From: Marasmius tenuissimus
Lineage: Eukaryota; Basidiomycota; Agaricomycetes; Agaricales; Marasmiaceae
Direction: 5' to 3'
Length of the DNA stretch: 64,000 nt
Assembly: GCA_029532415.1 (NCBI GenBank)
Contig: JAQOTA010000052.1
Location: 3,596,001-3,660,000 of the forward strand
Below the pieces are notes generated by a model, which saw only the letters and a list, made by a program, of their open reading frames with translations, was not told the DNA's origin and searched no databases. The position numbers and the translations under genes are program-made. The stretch's first letter is position 1, and each line of letters starts with the position of its first letter. Below, in pieces: positions 35,056 to 46,260 of the stretch.

Positions 35056-36151
35056 CGTGCTCGGAGGGTTGTCTTAGGTATGAGAGCCAGAAAAACGAGT
35101 GCGTCCTTAGGAACAAATACCCTTCGCTTTTGTACTATTCCTGAAGACGCTGACGTTTTACCTTTAACCATCCTTATAGTCAGCGGGCGAACTAGTGTGG
35201 ATCCAAAGTTTGTGGCGCTGTGATAAGATATATCTCTGGAAACGTTGAATGAGAGAAGGAAAATCTGTTATTCGGGAAGCCCAAGGGTGCCAACGCCAAT
35301 ACTCCCTGAGTTTGAGAGCTTCGCGAAGAAGCCTTGGGGCTCTGTAGCGCTACAATCGCCAGTGTAGAATTGGGGTAAAAAGGGTCGGGCTGGGTGGGCG
35401 CGTCAAGTTTAAAATAGTCGCAGTCCAGGATTAGCTACTCGGAGCTCTATCGAATACCGCATTATATACACTTATAGCTAGCACCGAGAGTTTTTCTGAC
35501 CTAGCTAAAGTTTCTAAGGCCACGTGTAGGATTTTCAGGAGAAGATTTGACATCGGGCCCTGCGGAACATTAGAATTTGACGTGAAACCCCAAACGCCAC
35601 ACGAAAGGCTTAGGCTACGCACTAACAGTGTCAAGACTTTGTGGCACAGTGCCTGTAGATTGAAGGTCTAGGCTGGTCTAGGCCGAGGTGGGAACCATTG
35701 GCTTGCCATCCTCACTCGGCAAATCATGCTCTTTTCGCTCGCACGTACTTACCTCCGAGGCGCTTTGATCGAGTTCGAGGCTCTTTAACGAACGGCAAAC
35801 CGAGAAGACGCGTACGCGGTGATCGCCGTGGCGAAGTCATCCAGGCTTAGTCCCCTCTAAGCAGACGTTCCAAATGAGTGATAGTCGATCCAATGGACAA
35901 GGCTTTGGCTGGTCGATTATAATCGCTCCAAAACCTCTTTCTACCAGCGCTAATGTACGTGAGCTGCCAGACCTGAGGGGTATATAATCTTCGAAGGCGC
36001 TGACTCTGTTGACAGTGTTTACTAGGTAATATTGATTGGTATGAAATGTCCTAAATTCGATTATCGTACGGTTGTTCGAGGGAAAGACGGATATACTCTC
36101 TGCTAAGGTCTCGTCTCCGACGGAGAGCTGGCTCCAATGGAGACCGGAAGT
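35056..36151. other. Intergenic; right part is duplicated at 47.9-48.2 kb
   Basis: No gene is seen. From about 35790 the sequence matches 47895-48245 (shared blocks GTGGCGAAG, TTTCTACCAG, ATAATCTTCGAA and ATTCGATTATCGTACG or a close variant). This marks the 5' arm of the segmental duplication. In copy 2 it contains a minus-strand 77-codon frame that is not preserved here. Confidence 0.5.
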
Positions 36152-37760
36152 TTAGACGATGTTCACATTGATAGTGTTCTGGTTCGTGAAAGGACTGAGA
36201 GAAGCCTAAATCATAACGTCAAACAGTCAGAACATGCCTACTGAAAACCAAGAACCGCCGAAGCTCACCCCAATCAAACTAAACTGCGTCAACGAAATCT
36301 GCGCAAACCCTTTTTCTGCATCCTCCGGAATTTTCACCGTAAAGTTTTGGTGCGGTGGCAAAAACCACGCTCCACCAAATTCAGGATCGTAAGGGCCGTT
36401 GTAGAGTATCGAGGTTCCAACAGTGGATTGGGAACATTTGGTGTGGGCGTCGTCGGGGCAGCTGGCGAAACCGAGAACGATGCCAACCTCTTCAGCGCTG
36501 GATTGGAAGTTCTGGTGCGGGTGTTAGTAAGTTGAGATAGGTGAGCGAAGATAGTTGTACTTACGGGTCGAGAGACCATAACTAACAAATCATTCCCGGC
36601 TTGAACGTCGGTTCCGTTCGTGGGGAAGCCAATCATGGCTCGTTGGGCAACGGCGGTGGACACAGCAACAAGAACAGTGATGGCAGCAGAGGTAGGGAAT
36701 TTCATGGCGGGTGGAGACTAGGAAGAGGGGAATTTACTGTAGTACTGATCGTCGTCAGAAGCAGGAGAAGTTTGAGAACCGAAAAAAGAATCCCAGGAGT
36801 TTTTTATAGCGCACTGGCAACGGCAGTCAATCCCCGCAAACCGAAGTGTCGTTGCATCGCAATGAGAATAAATGGTATCATGTCTTCAAATTGGACAAGA
36901 AGTATAAGCCTTCGGATGTAAGCAGCCGGAATTCGGAACTTGGTTTGGACAGAACTCCCATGGTCTGCCCCTCCTGCTCCACTGGATGAAATCATCTGAG
37001 CGAAGAACCCAGGAACCAGAAAACCAAGGCCCTTCACCGTTCGCAGGTGACGGGTTAGAGAGCTGCGTGAGAACCTCTGAGACTTACGACAGGCTCCAGA
37101 GAATGCCATAGATCCCAGCATACTATATCTTCCGGTTCGCTTGAACAGTACAGCCGGCGGATGTTTTCAAATAGATATTGTGATTTGCCCCATTGTTGAG
37201 ACAGTTTGAAGCTTGCAGTGTTGATTACGATGAGGGCCGTCAGGCAATCCGTTCAGATCCAATGAGACAGGTTTTGTCCGAATCCTTCGAATCCACCGCC
37301 ACGGCGGAGCCTGTGTACAGAGCCCACTAAGTATTCATTGATGAGGTGCGATAATACAAGGGAGCGTTACGAGCAGATGCTTTGAAGAATGAGTCTCTCA
37401 AGGGCTTACAAGTCAACGTTCCGAGACCAGACGTTCGATGTTCACCGACACAGCAAGCGGTGAGCTGAGCGCATCGAGTAGACAGAAACAGCTTTTTCGC
37501 TGGACAAAATTGTGAGTCCGCTGATAGCAAGAGTTCTTGAAGAGAATTCGCGGTTGACCGATACGGAGAGGTAGATTTGCGTGTAAAAGTGACCGAAAAT
37601 TCTCTGGATAACCCGGCAGCCGGCTGAAAGCTGTGTTGGATTTGGATCGCTGTATATTAGATAGGTAGGATTCGATTGGGCTAAAGTTCATTTAGCGATT
37701 ATTCAAGAGGCTAGGAGTTGTTCAAAGGTGTAATATCGAACGCAAAGCTTTCAAGAAGCA
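35790..37760. repeat. Segmental duplication, copy 1 left arm
   Basis: This region is homologous in the same orientation to about 47895-49780. It covers the secreted-protein gene and its flanks, up to the shared CAAGAGTTCTTGAAG block (37528 and about 49712). The start codons of the two secreted-protein genes are 12,094 bp apart. Confidence 0.65.
36152..36705 (-). CDS. Small secreted protein, copy 1
   Basis: Three exons in phase (36705-36565, 36511-36269, 36205-36152) give 145 residues. A signal peptide with a hydrophobic core (AAITVLVAVSTAVA) probably ends just before or after QR. The mature part has AMIGFPTNGTDVQAGNDLLV, a two-Cys segment (SCPDDAHTKC), GTSILYNGPYDPEFGGAWFL, PHQNFTVKIP and a C terminus NTINVNIV. 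This order is that of a group of small secreted basidiomycete proteins with no assigned function. N-x-T/S glycosylation sites are present. It is nearly identical in design to the copy at 48246-48799, with the same intron positions. Confidence 0.8.
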
Positions 37761-38629
37761 ATGTGTAACTGAGCGCCAGCCACCAGCAGTCGGTAGATCG
37801 GAACTCCATTTGTGTTGAGGTAACAGGTTTCAGCTGATGCTCTGTGGATAGCCAAAGAGCCTGAGCGGTACTAATATGGAGTGATTGTGTGTTTTGGAGG
37901 GGTAAAATTCACGCTCATTGAAGTTAGAGGAGAGAGCATGTTTCACGACATCTGGAAGACTTGAACTTGAAGCTTGAAGCTTGAAGCTTGAAGTATTGAA
38001 ATATTGACCGGCCGTACTTTGCATATGACGCGAGCGTAAGAGAATCTGTTTCTTCATCTCACTATATGCTTCTGAAGGCTGACGTGTGATGGTCAAAGAG
38101 TCGAGATTGCCGTCGTGCAATGATGTGGGACCTGAAAAAGGTTGGAAAAGACCAGTCCGGAAACAAGAGTTCTGACGTTGTGCCGGGCAGCCGGAGATCC
38201 CGTGACTCGGAACGGCGGGCCAAACCAAGTTGAAGTTGACTGTCAACTGCGCCGTGCCCCTTAGACTGGGACCATCATGATCAAACCAGCTGTCACCGAC
38301 CGTGAAAAGTGTTCTACTGCTAGCAAATCTTCCGTGTCAATCATAACCTCATTAAGAACTACGAGGTATGACTATTCTTCAGTCCTTTCGGTCTATTACC
38401 GTTCATAGGTTTCCTTAGGGGATGCATACTGCCTCAACACATTCCAGCCTCTTCGGAGAAGCCATAGTACGGGAAGCGGGTGTCGAGAAGAACCAGCGTG
38501 CCATCTAATCTCAAGCCCGAGTCTCATGACTGTACCCCTGGGGTACACCCACTCGTAAACACCGGTCAATCGCACGAGTACAAAACCAGGGTGAAATTCC
38601 CATCTCTTCACACTTCAACTCAGACGACG
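36706..38629. other. Intergenic, partly duplicated
   Basis: No supported gene is present. Up to about 37760 it matches the second duplication copy. From there to 38629 the sequence has no counterpart in copy 2. A CTTGAAG microsatellite lies at 37960-37993. Confidence 0.4.
37960..37993. repeat. CTTGAAG heptamer tandem repeat
   Basis: One imperfect unit (CTTGAA) is followed by four perfect head-to-tail CTTGAAG units. It lies in intergenic DNA of the copy-1-specific segment. Confidence 0.85.
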
Positions 38630-39066
38630 ATGAGCACCCTACGAACCCACCGAGTACGAACAGCTGTCTTTGTGAAGAAAAGGCAGGGTATTGCGATAGA
38701 GTTTGATTGCTATTGGTTGTCCAACCATCCGAAGGTGCTGCTCGATTTTGCTCGAGGGAAGAAGGGGATTATCAAGTATGAACAGGTCGGTGAGGATATA
38801 CTAAATGAAAATCGATACTGACTCTGTTATAGCTACACGTATATCAGGCAGAAAAGGGCCGATTGAAGAAGATGAGAGCTCCCGTGTTTGACTATGATGG
38901 TGTGGTGTTATTCGACTCTGGATCGCTCGACGCGATGGATACTGTGCGTCGCTTCGCCGTCATCCCACCTCTTGCCAATACTGATGACTTGAAAAGTGGG
39001 TTCAACACCGACAATTACACGCGACGGGCCATCCCAGACCAACTCAAATTCATCGACCGAAAGTAA
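38630..39066 (+). CDS. EthD-type dimeric alpha/beta-barrel protein
   Basis: Two exons in phase (38630-38785, 38833-39066) give 129 residues. Features of the EthD family are visible in order: RTAVFVKKRQGIAIEFDCYW then NHPKVLLDF, a central KYEQLHVYQAE strand, FDYDGVVLFDSGSLD, and the C-terminal IPDQLKFIDRK. Length and layout suit a stand-alone ferredoxin-like EthD barrel. Many such fungal proteins act in polyketide or aromatic degradation or modification, but no such enzymes lie nearby and the role is open. The gene is inside the approximately 4-kb block present only in duplication copy 1. Confidence 0.78.
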
Positions 39067-40279
39067 TGTGTTGTCTGTCGGCTCAACATCGCTTCCATAC
39101 CAGACACCGACGAAGACTCAAACATCGCCGCTCGGATGGGTTCTGCCTCATTAATGTGCTTGCGGCTTCCCACAAAACTCCAAAAGAATCGTTAAAGGGT
39201 CATCTTGGCCTTGAAAGTGAAGCCAGGGATCGTCGCTGACACTCACCGATGCTAGCTTCATCTCGTTGTACCGATAGTGAGATTGGTTAGGATGAACTCC
39301 TGATCATTCGACTCTCGAGATCGACGGCTTAGCACTGAACGACGTACTGAGATTGGACGTATGGATCTCACTGTCTAAACCGTGTGTATGCAACTTATTT
39401 CCGTGATCACCAGGCTTTCCAAGACCCAAAGACGCAAAAAACCCTTGCTGAAGACGGGTGGTGACAAGTTCCGGGGTTGACGCACATGTTCCCCTTAGAC
39501 GTAGCTACTATCATCGATAAGGACGTCGATAGCTACAGAGCCATGCAATCCCCCTCTAACGTTCGGTTAACGGTTCCCTCGCTGTTGGCGAAGGATAACT
39601 ATGAACTGGCGAGCCCAAATTGCATCCCAAACAATTTCGGGACGGAAATCTTATCGGTTCTCACATGATCAAAATTGAACTGTCACAGGGCGTCAGGTTG
39701 TAAGTGCTCGTTGTTAGGGTGACATCCTGCGGTTATCCTCGACGAGGCGATAAAGCGCTTATGCGGAAAGGTTTATTTTAGACCGCAGTGCCTCCTCTGC
39801 TCGGGGCACACTTTATCCATCGGGGACTCGTTGTCTCCGAGGTAGCAGTTCGGGACTCGGGAGAACTTCCTGCGGTCACTGTCTTCTTTCTACGAGCAGA
39901 GCGTGAATATCAAAGTTTGTTGTTGCGCGCTCCAGGTTCCCGCGCAAGGTGATGGTGGTTACGTCGCCGTACTGCCCGAGAGGCGGTATATGGCGATCCG
40001 TTGAAATCAGTGCAAGCTTGGCCTCGTCGGACTCATGGTGATTTGTAGCAACCGAAGTCAATGAGGTCAAACTCCCTTCGACTTCAAATACTGCCTCTTA
40101 TGCAATACGTCGATGTAACGACTCGGAGCGTCACTTTGCGGCTGCTGACAATGGCACAATTGGATGCCACAGGCCACATATGTTCTTCATAAAAAGCTAG
40201 AGTCATCCAACCTTCGTTCCTTTCTTTCCTCTTTACTCCCCGTATCTACTACTTCTACTCTTCTCTCTTGCCTCTTGGA
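39067..40279. other. Intergenic region before the MLKL-like gene
   Basis: No supported gene is present. Frames at 39477-39668 and 39876-40070 are short and unremarkable. Pyrimidine-rich sequence at 40200-40275 is typical of a fungal core promoter or leader. Confidence 0.4.
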
Positions 40280-41389
40280 ATGACTCAACGTGCCACTCCC
40301 TTGCCAGCCCAGAGCGAATCGAGATGGGCAACCACTTTGGACATCACGCAAACCGTCCTCATTACCGTTAAGGAGATATCCGAAGTTATTCCAACCGTAC
40401 CTTATCTGAAAGAAGCGGCCGGGTTGGCTTGTACTTTCCTCACAGTTGTTGACGTAAGTGGTACTTCTGGCCCGCTTTTCGGGATATACTCAACGAATAT
40501 GATGGCGTACAGGGCATGAAGCAGAATACAGAAGGCTTCAAAGGGCTTGCTGGTCGAGCTTTCGAGGTGATATACGTTATTCACAACTCGATTTCGGAGC
40601 GCAAAGACTGGTCTGACTCCATGGAGAGAAACCTCAAACATCTGATGGAGTACGCACCGAATATTCTCTCTTTTACAAAGAGATACTGACCAGCCCTACT
40701 AGAACGTTGAAGGACATCAAGGAATACGCAGAATCCAAGCTCAAGAAGGGTGTCTTCTCACGAATCTGCCATCTCAACGGCGATAAGGACGAGATCGTAA
40801 GGTTCGAGAAGCGCTTAGACCGAACTCTTGGTCTCTTCAACGTATGTTAGATTCTCTAACTGTCGCGAGCCTCGTTGAAGCCTACTAACGTTCCCTGTGT
40901 TCCTAGGTAGTAGCGAGCATCGAAACTTATACAAGCCTAAGGAAAATCCAGCGTGACTTGCATGAGGAGATGGTCCAGGTTTGCTCCCGAGCAACCGACA
41001 TGGAGTTGGGTGCCGAAGGCACAACGGATGGGTTGCCTTCTCCTACCCTCAAGTCAGACATTCCAGAAACCCAACCCACCAATCCCTTTCGTCGTCCTGA
41101 CTATCCGTTCGGGATGCAGAATCAAAAGAGCTCATCCCCTCCTCCGCTGAAAATTAGTATGTTCAATGGCGCCAACACATTCACAATAGGTGGATCGGTC
41201 TCAGTCAACAACGTAACTGGGAATCAAACCAACTATTCGAACTCCAACAATTCGAAGTGCCACTTGATGAACTCGTTCAACACGACACAGAACAATGTGG
41301 TGAACTCTGGAAATTTCCAGAGCTGGATATATTCGCCAAGCTGGCACGACGCTAGTGGGTGGCCACCTTCACTAGGACATCCGCATTAG
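40280..41389 (+). CDS. MLKL-NTD-like protein with C-terminal FxxAxxFxI/GN motif
   Basis: Four exons in phase (40280-40453, 40513-40649, 40703-40841, 40907-41389) give 310 residues. Residues about 15-175 form the helical MLKL-like domain: ISEVIPTVPYLKEAAGLACT, then MKQNTEGFKGLAGRAFEVIY, then NLKHLMETLKDIKEYAE, then KDEIVRFEKRLDRTLGLFN and a further helix. This is the clearest member in the window. After a Pro-rich linker comes SMFNGANTFTIGGSVSV with Asn-rich VTGNQTNYSNSNNSK (about residues 243-275), then an Asn/Trp-rich end. The motif resembles the start of the 7.0-kb gene. In known fungal systems, membrane-killing helical domains (HeLo/HELL) are linked to short amyloid motifs triggered by NLRs. 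This protein has the same design, but function is inferred. The gene occurs only in duplication copy 1. Confidence 0.75.
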
Positions 41390-42143
41390 CCATGGGGCAG
41401 GCACTTCTAACAAGTGCACCAGCCACATTGTTTGGCAACTGAACCTTTACTACAGGCCCTCGTTCAGATATGAGTCCTCACCACTTGGAACAACCGTGAC
41501 TTGTCCATATCCTCAGATATTTATACCAGTTGCGTAAGGCAGCCTAATATGGTAGACATTACCCGTAATATATGGGTCTGTTGATTGTTAACACATAGCT
41601 TGCTATCGTCAGTTGATATCGTAGTCTGGTTACTCGAGACTAGTCGATTGTCCAAGTTCTGATCCATCTGAACTAGGAGTTTTAATACAGCAGATGCTCG
41701 CCGGCAACTACCGTTTTACTAAATCTCCGCTATTTGGGGAAAAGCTTTGATCTGGTGTGTGCGGTTTCCGCTTGTATTGGAGTTGGTCGATTATCTTGAA
41801 GAACTACGGGCGATAGACACAAAGATCTCATAGGTCGGAGTCTCGTAACACATACTAAAGCCTGCCCTCGGATCGCAAGTCTTGGGGAAGAATGGACCCA
41901 AATTCCAGTAGGAGCACGAGATCCAAGACCTGGTTTCTAGTTTCCGATTTTAGAGTCATTGGAAGCGGACAGCCTGCGCAGTCAGGTAGATTTTAAGGGC
42001 GGGAAGTCGGGAATTCAAAGCTAGGATAATGCATATGACGCTGACTGGTGCATTAGGACCGCCAAACACTGCCTTCGGTTCAGCCTCGGTACCTGACTAG
42101 GATTCACCTTCATCGCGTTCTTTGTCTCCCGAACCACCACCAC
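41390..42143. other. Intergenic, joins duplicated sequence at its right end
   Basis: No gene is present. From about 42050 (ACACTGCCTTCGG, then GCGTTCTTTGTCTCC) the sequence matches 50150-50230, the leader of the intact F-box gene in copy 2. This marks the right edge of the copy-1-specific block. Confidence 0.5.
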
Positions 42144-43748
42144 ATGACCATCGAAATCTTACCTTCCGAACTCAACATTCCCCCTTCCCACGTTCGAATT
42201 CCCCCCCACTCATCTACTTCTGCCGTCCACCCCAATCTCCCATCCTTGCACATCTGCGGGTGTGTCAGCGCTGGCGCACCCTGATCCTTGACTCGCCCGG
42301 ACTATTTAGTCGGATTCTCCTCTCTATCTCCGCATGCTCCTCCCGGCCAAGAGTCGATATAAATCAATACGCCGAATTTTGGCTGAAGAAGTCGAAGGTG
42401 TGTCCAGACTCCACTGGACTTTACGATTCATCTTTCCGATTATGAAGCTGAGTTGAAGACGTTGCGTGATATTTTACACAAGTCTATCAGACCGAGTCTT
42501 TGGAGGATGAGAGTGTTTAGGGTGGTAGTCTGGGAGAAGGATGAACCGCATAGCCTGTTTTCGTTATCTGACCCTCTCCTCACCCAACCATTGGGAGCAC
42601 CGTTATTGGAGGAGCTGAGTGTCTGATGCCATGGTGGGGCGGGGAGGCTCATGATCTCTCTGACGCCCGTTCAATCACCTCACGGTTTCTTATTCGACTC
42701 TCCCCCACGCAACCTACGAACCCTTACAACCCGGGGTATAGACCTCTGTTTGCAAAAGCCCTCACCCACATCGACCTACATCACGTTAGTCTCGAATCAT
42801 CGGGATTCACCTTGTTTTAGAATGTCCGGATCGAGAGGTTATGACGTTGAGAGCGATGCGTATACCTACACCTTCCACAACCAACGACGAACTTACGGAG
42901 CCCATTCATAGGCCTCGTTCAAAGATATTGAATCTCGAATTCGGACGAAAGATGTAGCACACCCTGATGGATAAACCGAAATTTGTTCTCGCATACGTCG
43001 TCGCACCGAATCTCCAAGTCCTCAAGGTGGCGACGGGTGGGATACCAACTTAGTTGGGATATATACTCCCCGATCCGACGCAACTTGGAAGGTGAAGAGG
43101 CTGTAGCTGGATGGTGTTGTTAAGAGCGCGGAGGATTTGTTTACGGAGAGGGTCATTGATAATACGAGATGGTTTCGGGAGCTACCTGGGGGCATATCAC
43201 TTGAGGAGGTGAAGATGTTTCATTCGATTGGGAGGTGCTTGGGGTTGAGTTGACTCGAAGCAATGCGCAGCTAAAGATATCAAATCGAGGCGACCTGTAC
43301 TTGGTTGTACAGGCGCAATTTCCGGTTCTACCGCTCCCACCACGTTCGAGAAATCTTTGGGGATAGAGGAGTTATGAGTCATTCGTGCTCATCATTATCT
43401 CACTCTTCCTCAGCTATGCCCTCGACCCCATATGGAAACCTCCGAACTATCGCAATTGACACGATGCGGGCAGACGAAATGTTGTGGTTCTGTCAATTGT
43501 CAGCTGCACGGCTAGGTACCCGAGTTGTGACGTTATCAGAGTCGGCGTTGAGGAGTTTGCGGTCGGGTTTGTTTTGGAGGGATGCAGGGGAAGGTAGAGA
43601 CTGGAGGATCAGAGTGAACAGACTAAGTTTCATTGCATATCCGTTAGGATTTGAGAACAACGACCTAGAAGGAATGGATGTAGTTGAGTGGAAAGGAAGG
43701 GTGGGTGAGTTGTGGGTCGCGAGGCATGGGGTAAGGCTAAGGGTTTAA
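42144..43748 (+). pseudogene. Broken F-box/LRR gene (family 2), copy 1
   Basis: This is homologous throughout to 50233-51903. The ATG and MTIEILPSE are kept, but the frame is lost soon after; an HLRVCQRWRTLILDSPGLFS segment is in a different frame. Further shifts and a missing central portion break it into at least five pieces. The 3' piece (from about 43400, NLRTIAIDTMRADEMLW to GVRLRV) is open and close to the intact gene. Loss probably followed the duplication. Confidence 0.85.
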
Positions 43749-44786
43749 TGAGTGCCTCTTCACTTGCTTTCTTGTCAATGATAAACGTTTGAACTCCCGG
43801 TCAATCTTAATCTCACTTCCGATGAGACAGACGCCGGATATACTTGAAAGTCGAGTCTTAGTTCCTGAAATCAAGGCCTAGAAGTTCAAGAATGCCTTTG
43901 AGGCTCGCCGCAGCTTTGTATCCCACTAGCCAATGATCCTGTCCGTTGAAGAGCTTTGAACACCGGATCTGGGTAGGTTGTTACCTTGTGTGAGTAAACG
44001 ACACAAAATACACGCGCGTTCGTAGCCGTAATATTCGGATCGTGCTACTCATCATGGAATCTTACTAGGTTTAAGCCCTCAAGTTATGGTGGCACAGGCG
44101 GGAACACTCGATGTGTAGTAGAGTCGCGTCCCGTCTGATTACTGCATTGGGCCCAAAGTCATTGAAAGCCACTGCGATCCCTCTTGGTTCATTCTTTGCC
44201 ACCGAATGTGTATATTTTGAGTGTCAATCTCGCCTTCATCTTCGCCGCCAAGTCTGTTTGCGGTGTAGCTGTGCCAACAGCAGGAACGATGCGTCATGTA
44301 CTTGGGTGAAGTTAGAATTGTCCTGGAAATGGGAACAGGCTACTTAACACCACCAAATCGTGCCACGACACGGATATTGGCCATTTGGGCCTCTGAAAAG
44401 CTGGCTGCGGAGAGCCAGCGAGGCTTCATGGGGTGCTGAGTTCTGCCCAGAGAAGACTAACAAGTAGCAATAGGCAGGAAGGGATATTCAGTACCCGAGA
44501 CTAACGCGAGGTGGTGATCACGAGTCAAGCCACAATCTACTCATAAGCGATGAGTTACCAAAACAGGCTCCCGGCCTGTATAGAACGAAATTCTTGATAG
44601 CAGGACGGGATCCCGCTGGTACCCCTATCAGTGTTATCAACACAAATGTCCGATCCGTAATAGCCTGCGATAATAGACGGCAAGGGGGTTAAGAGAAGTG
44701 GCATATATAGGTTGAACCATAGGCTCAGTTCCCTGTCTTTCTCTGCTACCGACCTCATACCTCTATTCCCGTTCTCTACGTTTAAC
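43749..44786. other. Intergenic region
   Basis: No supported gene is present. A frame at 44111-44347 has several Cys residues but no motif I can name. The last 200 bases are the upstream region of the membrane-protein gene. Confidence 0.35.
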
Positions 44787-46260
44787 ATGGAGAGTTCATG
44801 TCCCTCAAGTGTGGCGCAGGCTTTGCAAGACTTCTCCGAGCAACTCAGTAGCCATGGATACGACCTCATCATGTCGTTTGCCGAGATTTTGACGACTGGA
44901 ATAATTTACGGTGAGTTGTCACTGCTGCAGCTAGTGGCTTCCGACACGTTCAGCTGATTCATATCCACCGTTCAGGCGTCCACATGGTACTCAATATTGC
45001 GGCGATTACAATCCTATGGCGGTAAGTATTTCTTGTAAGCCTCTTATATGGTCTTAAGTTTTTACTGACCTTGGAGTAAGTCGAAAGGGCGGAGTAAAGA
45101 GAGCCAAAGCAACTCTTGGTGTATCCGTGGTTATTTTATTCCTTCTATCAACTGCGGACCTATGCTGTACAATGGTGTACACTATTGCGGGTGTTCAGAG
45201 TCTTTTCATCGACAATCCCAACTTACCTATTGAAACCAAAAATGATGCGTATCTAAATGGATACCGTACATTGATGAACATACATTCTCTCTTGTTTCCA
45301 GTGGCTGTAAGCTTCCTTCTAGTTGTTCTTGAGATGAAGCATTGCTTACACTTTTGCCTTTCAAAACAGTTTATAATTGGGGATGCTATTGTCATCTGGA
45401 GAGCTTGTGCACTGTCTGGCGGGAAGAGAACAATTGTGTTCTTGCTGGTGGCCTTGCAGCTTGTCCTGACAGGTCAGCATTTCCAGCAGAATTTTGCATG
45501 AACTCTGTATCATATTACTGAGAGCATGAAACAGGTACAGCATTTGGTTATATTGGATGTTTCATTGATGATGGCATGCCATTTGTCATCTTTGGAAAAT
45601 GTCGACCAGCTCTTGTCACAACATATGCACTTTCTATTGTTACAAACATTGCAGGAACGGCTGTGATTGGCTACACAAGCTGGTATTTCCTTTGCTATCA
45701 TCTCATCAGACTTTAGTGATCAGTTCTAAATTTTTGTAGGTTTCAGCGGAAGGCCATACAAGAGTATCTCAAGTCACCTCATCACCTGGCCAGAACAGAG
45801 AGAGTTGCTGTTTTGATTATGGAGTCTGGTCTTTTCTATACACTGCTTTTGGCAAGTACCTCAAACCTCCAGATTTGATAGGCTGATAACCACTTCCTAA
45901 CATCAATAGATCATACAACTCTTCTTTGAGGCTGTACCAAACCTAGTTCCAGACTGGGGCTATCAGGTGGCTGTTGATGTTCTTTTCAAAGTTTCAACAC
46001 CTTTAGTAGTATGCTTGCTTTGACTCTCATTGGATTCAAGCTTGAGTTATTCACCATCATTACAGGGAATGTATCCTACAACACTGATTATCCTTATCTT
46101 CTTGGAGCGGTCACTATGGGATGTGAATGGTGTCCCATCTACACACCTTGGTAGCACCACACTCTTGGAGTCATCCCATACAGAATCACAGCAGGTGAAT
46201 ATTGAGGGCTCCAGTACCCAATCCTTCTACCAAGACCATACCATGCCCAGAAATAGGTGA
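44787..46260 (+). CDS. Seven-helix membrane protein (Agaricomycete receptor-like family)
   Basis: Eight exons in phase (44787-44910, 44976-45021, 45081-45306, 45370-45472, 45535-45682, 45740-45851, 45910-46008, 46066-46260) give 350 residues. Seven hydrophobic helices can be followed, from TTGIIYGVHMVLNIAAITIL and ATLGVSVVILFLLSTADLCC through FPVAFIIGDAIVIWRACAL, KRTIVFLLVALQLVLTGTAF, TTYALSIVTNIAGTAVIGY, and VAVLIMESGLFYTLLLIIQL to GMYPTTLIILIFLERS. The IIGDAIVIWRA signature and order match a large mushroom family of putative serpentine proteins of unknown ligand. The intron 45852-45909 begins with GC rather than GT. The C-terminal tail may continue through another intron after 46256. Confidence 0.83.

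Noticed and set aside
37960..37993. CTTGAAG repeats as a CRISPR-like or regulatory array
   Set aside because: Units are contiguous heptamers without spacers, a plain microsatellite in a eukaryote.
42144..43748. Intact F-box gene with many introns
   Set aside because: Comparison with the intronless intact copy at 50233-51903 shows shifts and deletions inside conserved coding sequence, not at splice sites.
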